The notes beneath the pieces are model-generated. The model was not told where the DNA came from and did not search any database. It saw nothing but the letters and a program-made list of their open reading frames with translations. From assembly GCF_013001025.1 (NCBI RefSeq), contig NZ_CP053021.1:3314001-3378000 (forward strand): DNA of 64,000 bases, given 5' to 3'. Source of the DNA: Sphingobium yanoikuyae (GTDB lineage Bacteria; Pseudomonadota; Alphaproteobacteria; Sphingomonadales; Sphingomonadaceae). Both the position numbers and the translations under genes were made by a program. This document shows, in pieces, positions 7,902-16,092 of the stretch (the first letter of the stretch is position 1; each line of letters starts with the position of its first letter).

Positions 7902-9143
7902 TCAGAGCGACGCGAAATCGATCGGCGCATGCCGGTCGAGCGTGCGGCTCTGGTCCTCCAGCGGATATTTGAGGCCGCTGGCGCAATTGAACAGCACCGC
8001 GCGTTCATCCCGCCCGATCACCCCCTCGTCCAGCGCTCGGCTGTAGGCCGCCAGCGTCGCCCCACCCTCGGGACAGAGCAGCAACCCGTCGTCGCGCGCC
8101 ACGTCGCGCACCGCCGCCGCGATCGCCGCGTCCGACACCGCCAGCGCCGCGCCGCCGCTTTCCCGCACGGCGCGCAGGATCAGGAAGTCGCCCACCGCCC
8201 TGGGCACGCGAATGCCCATTGCGATGGTCTGGGCATCCTCCCAGCGTTCGGCAAATTCCACGCCCTGCTCGAACGCGCGAACCATCGGCGCGCAGCCCTC
8301 GGCCTGCACCGCGAACATCTTGGGGCGCTTGGAGCCGATGAAGCCGATCTTCTCCAGCTCATCGAACGCCTTCCACATGCCGATCAGGCCGGTGCCGCCG
8401 CCGGTGGGATAGAAGATCGCGTCGGGCAGTTCCCAGCCGAGCTGCTCGGCCAGTTCCAGCCCCATCGTCTTCTTGCCCTCGATCCGATAGGGCTCCTTGA
8501 GCGTCGAGAAATCGAACCAGCCGCGCTCCTTGACGCCCTGGCCGACGATCGCGCCGCAATCGTCGATATAGCCGTTGACGCGATAGACCCGCGCGCCCTG
8601 CGCCGCGATCTCGCGCACATTCACTTCGGGCGTATCGGCCGGGCAGAAGATCACCGATTCCATGCCGGCGACCGCGGCATAGGCGGCCAGCGCCGCGCCA
8701 GCATTGCCATTGGTCGGCATCGCCACCTGGGTCACGCCCAGTTCCTTGGCCATGGAGACGGCCATGACGAGGCCGCGCGCCTTGAACGACGCGGTCGGCA
8801 ACCGCCCCTCATCCTTGGCCAGCAACTGCGCCCCGCCCAGCCGCTTGGCCGTGCGCGGCAGCGAGATCAGCGGCGTCGCATTCTCGCCCAGGCTCACGAT
8901 GTTGCTGGTCTGCCGCACCGACAGCAATTCGCGCCAGCGCCACAGGTCCATCGGCCGCGCGGCCAGTGCCTCCTTGGTCAGCGTGGCCCGCACGCCGTCC
9001 AGATCATAGCGCACCAGCAGCGGCTTGCCCGCCGCCGACAGCCCATGCAGCCGATCCGCCTCATAACGCTCGCCGGTCAGCGAACATTCCAGATGGGTGA
9101 CAAAGGTCGGACGGTCGGTGGTGAGGTTCAGGTCGTGCAGCAA
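7902..9143 (-). CDS. thrC: Threonine synthase
   Basis: A fold-type II PLP enzyme converting O-phosphohomoserine to threonine. The PLP lysine is in PTASFKARG, the phosphate-binding loop in YPTGGGTGLIGMWKAF, and the usual N-terminal zinc-ribbon-less opening FVTHLECSLTGERYEADRLHGL is present. I prefer the TTG at 9143 because GGAGG lies 5-6 bases upstream; this gives 413 residues. Longer forms from an ATG at 9176 or GTG at 9188 are possible but have poorer sites. Related cysteate or diaminopropionate enzymes share the fold, but the full-length resemblance is to short alphaproteobacterial threonine synthases. It stands alone, convergent with the TonB receptor. Confidence 0.88.
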   Translation of the reverse strand: MLHDLNLTTDRPTFVTHLECSLTGERYEADRLHGLSAAGKPLLVRYDLDGVRATLTKEALAARPMDLWRWRELLSVRQTSNIVSLGENATPLISLPRTAKRLGGAQLLAKDEGRLPTASFKARGLVMAVSMAKELGVTQVAMPTNGNAGAALAAYAAVAGMESVIFCPADTPEVNVREIAAQGARVYRVNGYIDDCGAIVGQGVKERGWFDFSTLKEPYRIEGKKTMGLELAEQLGWELPDAIFYPTGGGTGLIGMWKAFDELEKIGFIGSKRPKMFAVQAEGCAPMVRAFEQGVEFAERWEDAQTIAMGIRVPRAVGDFLILRAVRESGGAALAVSDAAIAAAVRDVARDDGLLLCPEGGATLAAYSRALDEGVIGRDERAVLFNCASGLKYPLEDQSRTLDRHAPIDFASL

Positions 9144-9230
9144 AAGGGCCTCCGTTCGGGCAAGGATTCGGTGCATTCGCGGCCCCACGGGGGACCCTGA
9201 CCGATCCAGCCCGAACGGGGCGGATATTTG

Positions 9231-9794
9231 TCACTCCGGCTTCTTCGCCACGCTGACCATGGCGGGGCGCAGCAAGCGGTCCTTGATGCTGTAGCCGGCC
9301 TGCATTTCCACCAGCACGGTGCCCGGCTCGGCGTCCGCCGACGGCAGTTCCATCACCGCCTGATGCTTGTTCGGGTCGAGCGGCTGGCCGACCGATTCGA
9401 TCTTGGTGATGCCGTTGCGGCCGAACACCGCCTCCAGCTCGCGGCCGGTGGCTTCCAGGCCGGTGACCAGTCCCTTGAACTTGTCGTCCTCGCGCAGATC
9501 GGCGGGAATGGCGGCCAGTGCCCGGCCCAGATTGTCGGCCACCGACAGCATGTCGCGGGCAAAGCTGGTCGCGGCATAGGCACGCGCGTCGGCCAGTTCC
9601 TTCTCCAGCCGGCGCCGCACATTCTGCGTATCGGCATGGGCGTAGAGAATGTCCTGCTTGGCCGTTTCCAGCTCGGCTTCCAGCGCTGCGATACGCTCGG
9701 CATTGGCGTTTTCAGGGGCGTCCACGGGGGTCTCCTCCTCGGGCAGCTGGTCCAGGGTTTCGGTATTTTCGATAGTCTGCTTGTCTTCGCTCAT
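9231..9794 (-). CDS. grpE: Nucleotide exchange factor GrpE
   Basis: 187 residues with an acidic disordered N-terminus, a long coiled coil (about 30-85, RIAALEAELETAKQDILYAH), then the GrpE core ARDMLSVADNLGRAL and the beta-domain signature HQAVMELPSADAEPGTVLVEMQAGYSI in sections. It releases ADP from DnaK. The ATG overlaps the hrcA stop as ATGA, so translation is coupled; the hrcA-grpE order is typical of alphaproteobacteria. dnaK is not in this window. Confidence 0.96.
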   Translation of the reverse strand: MSEDKQTIENTETLDQLPEEETPVDAPENANAERIAALEAELETAKQDILYAHADTQNVRRRLEKELADARAYAATSFARDMLSVADNLGRALAAIPADLREDDKFKGLVTGLEATGRELEAVFGRNGITKIESVGQPLDPNKHQAVMELPSADAEPGTVLVEMQAGYSIKDRLLRPAMVSVAKKPE

Positions 9795-10834
9795 CTCATC
9801 AATCTCGACAGCGTCTGTGCGGTGAAATCCACCATGGGGATCACTCGGGCATAGTTCAAGCGCGTGGGGCCGATCACGCCGACCACGCCGACGACCCGGC
9901 CGTCCCCGCCGCGATAGGGGGCGGCTATGACCGATGAACCCGAAAGGGAAAAGAGCTTGTTTTCCGAACCGATGAAGATTTTGGTCGCGCTGCCGGCCAG
10001 CGCGCTCTCCAGCAGGCGCGAAATCTCCTGCTTGCCCTCCAGCTGCTCCAGCAATTGCCGCACCCGGTCGAGGTCGGCGGCGGTGCCATCGTCGATCAGA
10101 TGCGCCTGCCCCCGCACGATCAGCACGGGACGGTCATCGGCGTCATGGCTCCAGATCGCGATGCCGCGCGTCACCAGTTCGCGCGCCGCGCCCTCCAGCG
10201 TAGAGCGCTCCTGCTCCATCTCGCGGGCCAGCAGGTCGCCGGCCTGGCGCAGGGTCAACCCGCCAAAGCGCGCCGACATGAAATTGGCCGCCTCGTTCAG
10301 CATCGATGGCGTCACCCCGCGCGGCAGGTCGAGCACGCGATTCTCGATCGACCCGTCCTGCCCCACCAGCACCGCCAGCGCCTGACGGTCATTGAGCGGC
10401 ACGAAGCCGAACTGGCGCAACACCGGCTCGCGCCGGGGCACCATGACGATGCCGGCGCAGGCCGAAAGCCCCGACAGCGTCGCCGTTGCCGCCGACAGCG
10501 CCTCCTCGATCGGCCCGCCCTCGGCCAGCCCCGCCTCGATCGCGCGGCGCTCCTCGACCGACGGCTCGGCCGCCTGCATCATCCCGTCGACGAACAGCCT
10601 CAGCCCGGTCTCGGTCGGCATCCGCCCGGCCGAGGTGTGCGGCGCGGCGAGCAGGCCCAGTTCCTCCAGATCCTGCATCACATTGCGGATCGAGGCGGCC
10701 GAGAGGCTCAGCCCCATCTTGCTGATCGTGCGCGACCCCACCGGCAACCCGGTGCCCAGATAGCTATCCACCACCATGCGAAACACGTCGCGCGCGCGGT
10801 CATTCAGTTCGGCGATGGAGGCAGTGGCGGCCAT
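9791..10834 (-). CDS. hrcA: Heat-inducible transcription repressor HrcA
   Basis: 347 residues from the ATG at 10834 (MAATASIAELNDRARDVF). An N-terminal winged helix (GSRTISKMGLSLSAASIRNV) is followed by SAGRMPTETGLRLFVDG and a GAF-like core ending VGVIGPTRLNYARVIPMVD, all hallmark HrcA blocks. The open frame runs about 200 codons further upstream, but that part has no family similarity and crosses the divergent ATPase gene, so I reject it. HrcA represses chaperone genes through CIRCE elements; I see no clear CIRCE repeat in the 148 bases before this start, so autoregulation here is uncertain. Confidence 0.95.
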   Translation of the reverse strand: MAATASIAELNDRARDVFRMVVDSYLGTGLPVGSRTISKMGLSLSAASIRNVMQDLEELGLLAAPHTSAGRMPTETGLRLFVDGMMQAAEPSVEERRAIEAGLAEGGPIEEALSAATATLSGLSACAGIVMVPRREPVLRQFGFVPLNDRQALAVLVGQDGSIENRVLDLPRGVTPSMLNEAANFMSARFGGLTLRQAGDLLAREMEQERSTLEGAARELVTRGIAIWSHDADDRPVLIVRGQAHLIDDGTAADLDRVRQLLEQLEGKQEISRLLESALAGSATKIFIGSENKLFSLSGSSVIAAPYRGGDGRVVGVVGVIGPTRLNYARVIPMVDFTAQTLSRLMR

Positions 10835-10982
10835 GGCGATGATGTAGGCGGCTTTGGGCGCCGGCTCAACGGGGGATTGGGTAAAGGTATGACAAGCACG
10901 GCAAGCCCCCCCCTCCCTCTGCCCAAGCAGATGCCAGATAGTTGAGCTTGCATATATACAAGGATTAGGGAAAGCGTTTGCC

Positions 10983-12260
10983 ATGCTTGAAAAACTGAAC
11001 GTCACCCGATTCAAAACCCTACGCGAAGAGGCGCTCGAGTTTGGCCGCGTCAATCTGTTTATCGGCGGCAACGGCACTGGAAAATCGAATATCCTTGAGG
11101 CAATTGGGATTGCCTCCGCATGCCTTGGCCGGGGCTTGGGTGACACTGATATCGGGCTTAAGGGTCTTCGGATAACGCCGCCGGAGCTAATGAAATCGTC
11201 GTTCAAAAATGAGGATCTGCCAAAAACTTTTGCGCTTGAAGGGGAATTCTCAAGCGGGGTGACGTACAAATGCACGTTGCAAAGCCGGGAAGGCGATCCT
11301 CTCCTGAGGTTTTTTTCTGAATCAGCCACTGTCGGCAATCGGCGGATATTTGGCCGCAGCAACAGAGGCGCCAGTGCCACGGGCGTCTCCCATGTCGATC
11401 GCCTCGAGCAACATCGAGGAATCTGGGACCAGATCAAAGCCACCTATGAAATTGAATCGCAAATCGCGGATGAGTTCCAGCGCTTCTCCCGCTATGTAAT
11501 TTACACGCCGCAAACCGATTTTCTACGCGGTAGGTGGAGTGGAAGAATTGACACACCTCCCATCGGCCTTCACGGAGAAGGCCTTCCCGAAGCAGCATCG
11601 ACGTTTTTGGATTGCTGGCGCCGGTACTTACCGGGAAATCCACTTCATACTATTGAACATGAAAAGGAAATTATAAATTCTTTGGTTGACCTTGTATGGC
11701 TTCCAGGATGGGCATCGCAATTTGGAAGCCATTACGCCCCAGCCTCTCTAACATCGCGAGATATTGCAGACAGAGCAAGTAAAATTCTCTATTTCAGAGA
11801 TAAGTTTATGCATGCAAGTCGCAATAGATTGTCAGGATACGACAGCAGCGAAGGAACTTTATTTTTATTATTTTCAGCCATAGTACTTGGCCATCCAGAT
11901 GCGCCGCGAATTTTTGCACTTGACAATGTAGATAATGCATTAAACCCTAGACTGACAAAAAGTTTAGTGGAACGAGTTATTAAAATTTGCGAAATCACCA
12001 ATGAGAACAATTCAAGCCTTGGCGCACAACAAGTTTTCTTGACAAGTCACAACCCAACTGCGCTTGATGCTTTCGACTTATTTGATGACAACAATAGAAT
12101 ATTTGTTGTCAAAAGAAATGCAAAAGGACACACAACCGCAAAAAGACTAATCCCACCGGAGGGAATGACTAAAGATAATTGGGAAATTGTTAGAGGCGGG
12201 CGCAATTTGTCACAACTCTGGCTGGACGGCGATATTCCTGGCGCGTTAGGTAACATATGA
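10983..12260 (+). CDS. AAA/ABC-type ATPase, candidate defence-system effector
   Basis: 425 residues in visibly AT-rich DNA unlike its neighbours. It opens with the AAA15/OLD-type N-terminus (LNVTRFKTL), Walker A at residues 28-35 (GGNGTGKS), an ABC-like signature near 287-292 (SSEGTL), a Walker B near 312-318 (IFALDNVDNALNP) in which Asn follows the Asp where most relatives have Glu, and a switch-His motif near 354 (LTSHNP). AGGGA precedes the ATG. Its stop overlaps the next start as ATGA, coupling it to a TOPRIM-like partner. ATPase plus TOPRIM pairs include the OLD, Gabija and PARIS defence systems, but I cannot assign it to a named type. Horizontal origin is likely. Confidence 0.85.
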   Translation: MLEKLNVTRFKTLREEALEFGRVNLFIGGNGTGKSNILEAIGIASACLGRGLGDTDIGLKGLRITPPELMKSSFKNEDLPKTFALEGEFSSGVTYKCTLQSREGDPLLRFFSESATVGNRRIFGRSNRGASATGVSHVDRLEQHRGIWDQIKATYEIESQIADEFQRFSRYVIYTPQTDFLRGRWSGRIDTPPIGLHGEGLPEAASTFLDCWRRYLPGNPLHTIEHEKEIINSLVDLVWLPGWASQFGSHYAPASLTSRDIADRASKILYFRDKFMHASRNRLSGYDSSEGTLFLLFSAIVLGHPDAPRIFALDNVDNALNPRLTKSLVERVIKICEITNENNSSLGAQQVFLTSHNPTALDAFDLFDDNNRIFVVKRNAKGHTTAKRLIPPEGMTKDNWEIVRGGRNLSQLWLDGDIPGALGNI

Positions 12261-12989
12261 TAAACATAGGAGTAATATGCGAAGGACCAACTGACTATCC
12301 AGCCATTGTTCATTTTCTGGGCGCAGCCTTGCAAGCCGAAGGAATTAAGTCATCCTTCAGGCCCCTATTTCCAGACATGGACAACACGAGGCCGATCGGC
12401 GGGTGGGCTAACGTATTTTCATGGCTAAAAAAATATCCGCCTGAAGCACGGATACAGCGCTTTTTTTTCCGGCGGGTTATTTGGTGGCGATTTGAAATCT
12501 GAACTTCTTGATGCCATCATCATACAGCTGGACGCAGATGTTTTGGACGATTCATCCTTTAAAAATTACATTGAAGAACATTTCAATATCACTCTTCTGA
12601 AAATGTCCGAGCCAAATGATAGAGCAGATCAAATAAAGGTTGTCCTTTTGTCTGCTGCACGAATCAGAGAAATGGCTAATATCGATGTAGAGCGGCACAT
12701 TTTACTACCAGCCGTTGAATCTACAGAATCATGGTGCGTTTCAGCATTTTCAGCACAGCCCATAGAGAGCAACCGGCTATCAGGGATAGCTTTAACGAAC
12801 GCCTTCATGAAAGCACTAGAAGTATCTGAAAGCAAAATTCCTAACGAAACTTATAAAAACTGCGACAAATCATCCAGTCGTCGCGAAAAATTCTGCCTTA
12901 AACACAAAGATGGGCACAACCGAATATCACGAGATTCTCCACAATTCTTGTCCGCTTTGCAGCAAGCAATGACATTGAACAGGAAATAG
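12257..12989 (+). pseudogene. TOPRIM-like partner gene, frameshifted at a T8 run
   Basis: Two overlapping frames together make one gene. The first (12257-12502) starts MINIGVICEGPTD, where Glu in CEGPTD fits the TOPRIM catalytic Glu. The second carries AIIIQLDADV, matching the TOPRIM Asp-x-Asp motif, and continues to 12989. The switch lies at eight T residues at 12461-12468: removing one T joins IQRFFSGGLFGGDLKSELLD in a single 243-codon frame. Without it the first product ends after 81 residues. This could be a disabling mutation, a sequencing homopolymer error, or transcriptional slippage. The start overlaps the ATPase stop (ATGA). The product should cut nucleic acid if intact, by analogy with OLD-family partners. 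Confidence 0.75.
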
Positions 12990-13112
12990 ATAAAATTCTA
13001 CCGCTTAGCTATTTTCCTATTCCATTCCTACTCGCCACTCTTCTGATCTAACCTACGTGATGAAACCGCCCTCCCCGCACTCTCTTTCGCACCCCGGCCC
13101 CACGCGCGAACC

Positions 13113-13233
13113 TGTCGCGTTGGCGTGACCCTCGTGTCGCGTGCCTGTCGCTTCACTGGCGCGTGGCAGGCGCAATTCGCCGGAATCGACGCAATTTAGC
13201 CCTGCGACACTGTGAACTTCGGTCTGTCGCGTC
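13113..13233. repeat. 11-bp phased TGTCGC array element, copy A
   Basis: Units beginning at 13113, 13124, 13135, 13146, 13157 and 13168 are exactly 11 bp apart: TGTCGC, CGTGAC, TGTCGC, TGTCGC, TGGCGC, AGGCGC. About 43 bases on is a tail TGTGAACTT (13211) then CTGTCGCGTC (13224). The same unit order, sequence ends and tail recur at 26679-26857, so this is a dispersed element and not chance. It lies between the frameshifted TOPRIM gene and the DUF6438 gene, ending 13 bases from the latter's stop. The remaining bases from 12990 to 13112 show nothing I recognise. Confidence 0.75.
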
Positions 13234-13246
13234 GCGGGGCGGCGAT

Positions 13247-13771
13247 TCAGCTTGCCGGCTTGGGCTTCAGCATCGGTTCGATGCCCAGCGTCTTGGGGAT
13301 GGTGCCGATGGTCGTGCGCAGCTTGGCATAACGGCTGTCCATGCAGCCCGACTGGAAATCGAGCCGGGTCGGTTTCGCCCCCTTTCCCCAACCGCGCGTC
13401 CATTCGATCGTGTAGCTGGGCATGTCGGTGGCGAAGCGGGTGCAATTTTCGCCCTGGGCGATGCGCTTTGCCGTGCCGGTCGCCGGCTTCCACGGGGCAA
13501 GGCCGGTGCGCAGTTGGCGATATTGCGCGGCGCTGACGGTGAAGCGGGTCGGACCGGGGACGGAGGTGAAGCGCTCGGGCTCCAGCAGGCCCGAGCCATC
13601 GGGCGTCACCGTGAGCGTATAGGCGGGACAGGCGCCAAAGCAGCGACCGGCGGTAAAGCGGATCGTGTCGCCGGCGGCTGTCGGCGGCTCCAGCTCCACC
13701 TTCTCCCGGTCGGTCACGCATCCCGCCAGCGCCAACATCGCAACCGGCCCCATCATCATCGCTCTCTTCAT
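13247..13771 (-). CDS. DUF6438 lipoprotein
   Basis: 174 residues from the ATG at 13771 with a lipoprotein signal (MMMGPVAMLALAGCVTD; lipobox LAGC). The DUF6438 core follows: FTAGRCFGACPAYTLTVTPD, a glycine-rich turn and later conserved Cys (GENCTRF, QSGCMD). DUF6438 proteins are exported, of unknown function, with a conserved CFGxCPxY motif that probably forms a disulfide or metal site. It is divergent from rph with a gap of 96 bases. No operon partner is evident. A longer reading upstream overlaps rph and is rejected. Confidence 0.8.
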   Translation of the reverse strand: MKRAMMMGPVAMLALAGCVTDREKVELEPPTAAGDTIRFTAGRCFGACPAYTLTVTPDGSGLLEPERFTSVPGPTRFTVSAAQYRQLRTGLAPWKPATGTAKRIAQGENCTRFATDMPSYTIEWTRGWGKGAKPTRLDFQSGCMDSRYAKLRTTIGTIPKTLGIEPMLKPKPAS

Positions 13772-13867
13772 GGCGCCCCTCTTATCGCAACTTTTGGCGG
13801 ATGGCACTGGCATGACGCGCATCCCGGCGCTATCCCCCGCCACCTGACCGCTTCGGAGTAGAATATT

Positions 13868-14584
13868 ATGCGTCCTTCCGGCCGCGCGCCCGACCAGATG
13901 CGCGACATCACCATGGAACCCGGCTTCACCATCCATGCCGAGGGCTCGTGCCTCGTCAGCTTTGGTGACACCCGTGTCCTCTGCACCGCCTCGATCGAGG
14001 AAAAGGTGCCTCCCTTCCTGCGCGGCAAGGGTTCGGGCTGGGTCACGGCCGAATATGGCATGCTGCCCCGCGCCACCCACACCCGCGGCAGCCGTGAGGC
14101 GGCCAAGGGCAAGCAGTCGGGCCGCACCCAGGAAATCCAGCGGCTGATCGGCCGCTCGCTGCGCACCGTCGTCGACCTCAAGAAGCTTGGCGAGCGCCAG
14201 ATCGTGATCGACTGCGACGTGATCCAGGCCGATGGCGGCACCCGCACCGCCGCTATCTCGGGCAGCTGGGTTGCGCTGCGCATCGCCGTCGACAAGCTGC
14301 TCGCCTCGGGCGCGCTCAGCGAAGACCCGATCATCCAGAAGGTCGCGGCGATCAGCTGCGGCATCTATGAAGGCACGCCGGTGCTCGACCTCGACTATGC
14401 CGAGGACAGCAATGCCGAGACCGACGCCAACCTGATCCTGACCGGCGACGGCAAGTTCGCCGAAGTGCAGGCCACGGCCGAGGGTGCGGCCTATGACGAG
14501 GAAGAGCTGCTCCGCCTGCTCCGCCTCGCCCGCATCGGCTGCGCCAAGATCTTCGCCGCGCAGGATGTGGCGACGGGTCGGTAA
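13868..14584 (+). CDS. rph: Ribonuclease PH
   Basis: 238 residues, the normal length for RNase PH, which trims tRNA 3' ends phosphorolytically. Diagnostic blocks are the N-terminal [51 protein letters not shown] and [17 protein letters not shown], which carry the phosphate- and tRNA-binding residues, and the C-terminal [20 protein letters not shown]. It is followed by rdgB after a palindromic repeat, a common pairing in alphaproteobacteria, where the pair often sits near hrcA. Confidence 0.97.
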   Translation: MRPSGRAPDQMRDITMEPGFTIHAEGSCLVSFGDTRVLCTASIEEKVPPFLRGKGSGWVTAEYGMLPRATHTRGSREAAKGKQSGRTQEIQRLIGRSLRTVVDLKKLGERQIVIDCDVIQADGGTRTAAISGSWVALRIAVDKLLASGALSEDPIIQKVAAISCGIYEGTPVLDLDYAEDSNAETDANLILTGDGKFAEVQATAEGAAYDEEELLRLLRLARIGCAKIFAAQDVATGR

Positions 14585-14591
14585 TTGAAAT

Positions 14592-14663
14592 CCGTTCGCT
14601 TCGAGCGAAGTCGAGAAGCAGATAGCGCATTCGTGCGTTTCTCGACTACGCTCGAAACGAACG
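14592..14663. repeat. REP-like palindrome (CCGTTCG family), copy 1
   Basis: The left end CCGTTCGCTTCGAGCGAAGT and the right end CTACGCTCGAAACGAACGA form an imperfect inverted repeat, with internal TCGAGAA / TTCTCGA arms. Related copies are at 28838, 32434 and 49241. It sits between rph and rdgB. Confidence 0.75.
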
Positions 14664-14680
14664 ACACAGGGTAGAGCCAG

Positions 14681-15310
14681 ATGAGCGACGACTATGGACA
14701 GGAACAGGCGATCCGCAAGCTGAAGCCCGGCAAGCTGGTGATCGCCAGCCACAATGCCGGCAAGGTGCGGGAAATCGCCGCCCTGCTCGGCCCCTACGGG
14801 ATCGAGCCGATCTCCGCCGCGTCGCTCGACCTACCCGAGCCGGAGGAGACCGGCACCACCTTCATCGCGAACGCCGAGCTGAAGGCGATGCAGGCCGCCG
14901 ACCTCTCCGGCCTGCCCGCCTTAGCCGACGACAGTGGCCTGTGCGTCGAGGCGCTGAACGGCGATCCGGGCCTCTTCTCCGCCCGCTGGGCCGGGCCGGA
15001 CAAGGATTTCGGCATGGCGATGCAGAAGGTGTGGGACGGGGTGCAGGCCAAGGGGCCGGACGCCGGCCATGGCGCCCATTTCATCTGCGCCCTCGCCCTC
15101 GCCTGGCCCGACGGCCATGTCGAGGCGTTCGAGGGCCGGGTCGACGGCCTGCTGGTCTGGCCGCCGCGCGGGGCAAATGGCTTTGGCTATGACGCGATGT
15201 TCCAGCCGCTTGGCCACGACATCAGCTTCGGCGAGATGGCCCCGGACGCCAAGCACGCAATGAGCCACCGCGCCGACGCCTTCGCCCAGTTGGTGAAAGC
15301 GGTGATCTGA
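14681..15310 (+). CDS. rdgB: XTP/dITP diphosphatase (Ham1/RdgB family)
   Basis: 209 residues of the house-cleaning pyrophosphatase that removes dITP, XTP and ITP. Key motifs are [14 protein letters not shown] (substrate and phosphate loop), [34 protein letters not shown] with the metal-binding acids, and the C-terminal [11 protein letters not shown] and MSHRADAF. The start gives a 17-residue lead before the first beta strand, normal for this group. It is downstream of rph and convergent with a CAP-domain gene. Confidence 0.96.
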   Translation: MSDDYGQEQAIRKLKPGKLVIASHNAGKVREIAALLGPYGIEPISAASLDLPEPEETGTTFIANAELKAMQAADLSGLPALADDSGLCVEALNGDPGLFSARWAGPDKDFGMAMQKVWDGVQAKGPDAGHGAHFICALALAWPDGHVEAFEGRVDGLLVWPPRGANGFGYDAMFQPLGHDISFGEMAPDAKHAMSHRADAFAQLVKAVI

Positions 15311-15318
15311 TCGGATGG

Positions 15319-15338
15319 GGGGCGGTCCCGGCCGCCCC
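15319..15338. terminator. Bidirectional hairpin between rdgB and CAP gene
   Basis: A GGGGCGG / CCGCCCC stem with a 6-base loop lies between the rdgB stop (15310) and the stop of the convergent CAP gene (15338). The T tracts are weak. Confidence 0.5.
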
Positions 15339-15958
15339 TATTCCTCGCCGCCCGCCAGCACCGGCGCCGCATCCAGCGGCCCCATGCCGAACATGTTGCC
15401 GGCGGGATAATAGCGGCAGACGAGATAGTCGAAGCTGCGGCCCTCGGCCAGCGCGCAGCCAACCGACCGGGTGCCGCGCCAGATGATCTGGGTATAATGG
15501 GCGACATCCTGCCAGCGGCCGGTGGTGCTGAAATTGGGCATCTTGCCCGCCCGACGGAAATAGCGCCGTTCATTGAGGAAGGCGCCGACCATCACCTCAT
15601 AATCATAGAGGCCGCGACTTCCCATCCACAGATTTTCGCCACTCGGCACCGCGCGGGTCGCGCGCGGGCTATGGGCAAAGATGTTGGTCCGCGCCATCTG
15701 CCGCGCATAACGCGCCGCATCCGCCGCCAGCGTCCGGTCCCAGGCAAGCGGGGTCAGGCCCCAGCGACTGCGCTCGTCATTATGCATGCCCAGGACCACG
15801 TCCTGCAGCAGCCCATCGTCGCGATCGGCCTCTTCCATGCCATATTGTTCGGCCGGGCTTGGCGCACGCCGCTCAGGCGCTGCCTGCCCCTTTCCACCGA
15901 AAATCCCCAGCATCATGGCGGCCGTCGCAACGGCCAGCCCCCATTTCCACCCGCGCAT
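15338..15958 (-). CDS. Secreted CAP (SCP/PR-1) domain protein
   Basis: 206 residues with a signal peptide (MRGWKWGLAVATAAMMLGIF) and one CAP domain. Visible CAP signatures are MHNDERSRWGLTPLAWDRTL (CAP1-like helix with its His), GENLWMG, DVAHYTQIIWRGTRSVGCAL (CAP2 His-Tyr-Thr-Gln) and YLVCRYYPAGNMFG. The tetrad residues of the CAP cavity are kept. Bacterial CAP proteins are exported and their substrates are mostly unknown. A paralogue with the same blocks is encoded at 16940-17569, with a lipoprotein gene between them, all on one strand. Confidence 0.9.
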   Translation of the reverse strand: MRGWKWGLAVATAAMMLGIFGGKGQAAPERRAPSPAEQYGMEEADRDDGLLQDVVLGMHNDERSRWGLTPLAWDRTLAADAARYARQMARTNIFAHSPRATRAVPSGENLWMGSRGLYDYEVMVGAFLNERRYFRRAGKMPNFSTTGRWQDVAHYTQIIWRGTRSVGCALAEGRSFDYLVCRYYPAGNMFGMGPLDAAPVLAGGEE

Positions 15959-16092
15959 CGTCTTTATTCTTTCGACCCGATAACCCGCGCCTCTCCCCCG
16001 GCCCGGCCGGTTCGGAACGCGATGCTGCGGCTAAACGCCCGATCGTGTGAAGCAGGGATGAATAGTCCGGCACAGGCGATCGCCTGTCCACG

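Noticed and set aside
10835..11443. N-terminal extension of HrcA by about 200 codons
   Set aside because: It overlaps the divergent ATPase and has no HrcA similarity; the family start is at 10834.
13247..14752. A 501-codon minus frame covering DUF6438 and the antisense of rph and rdgB
   Set aside because: Only its C-terminal 174 codons form a real lipoprotein; the rest is antisense to rph.
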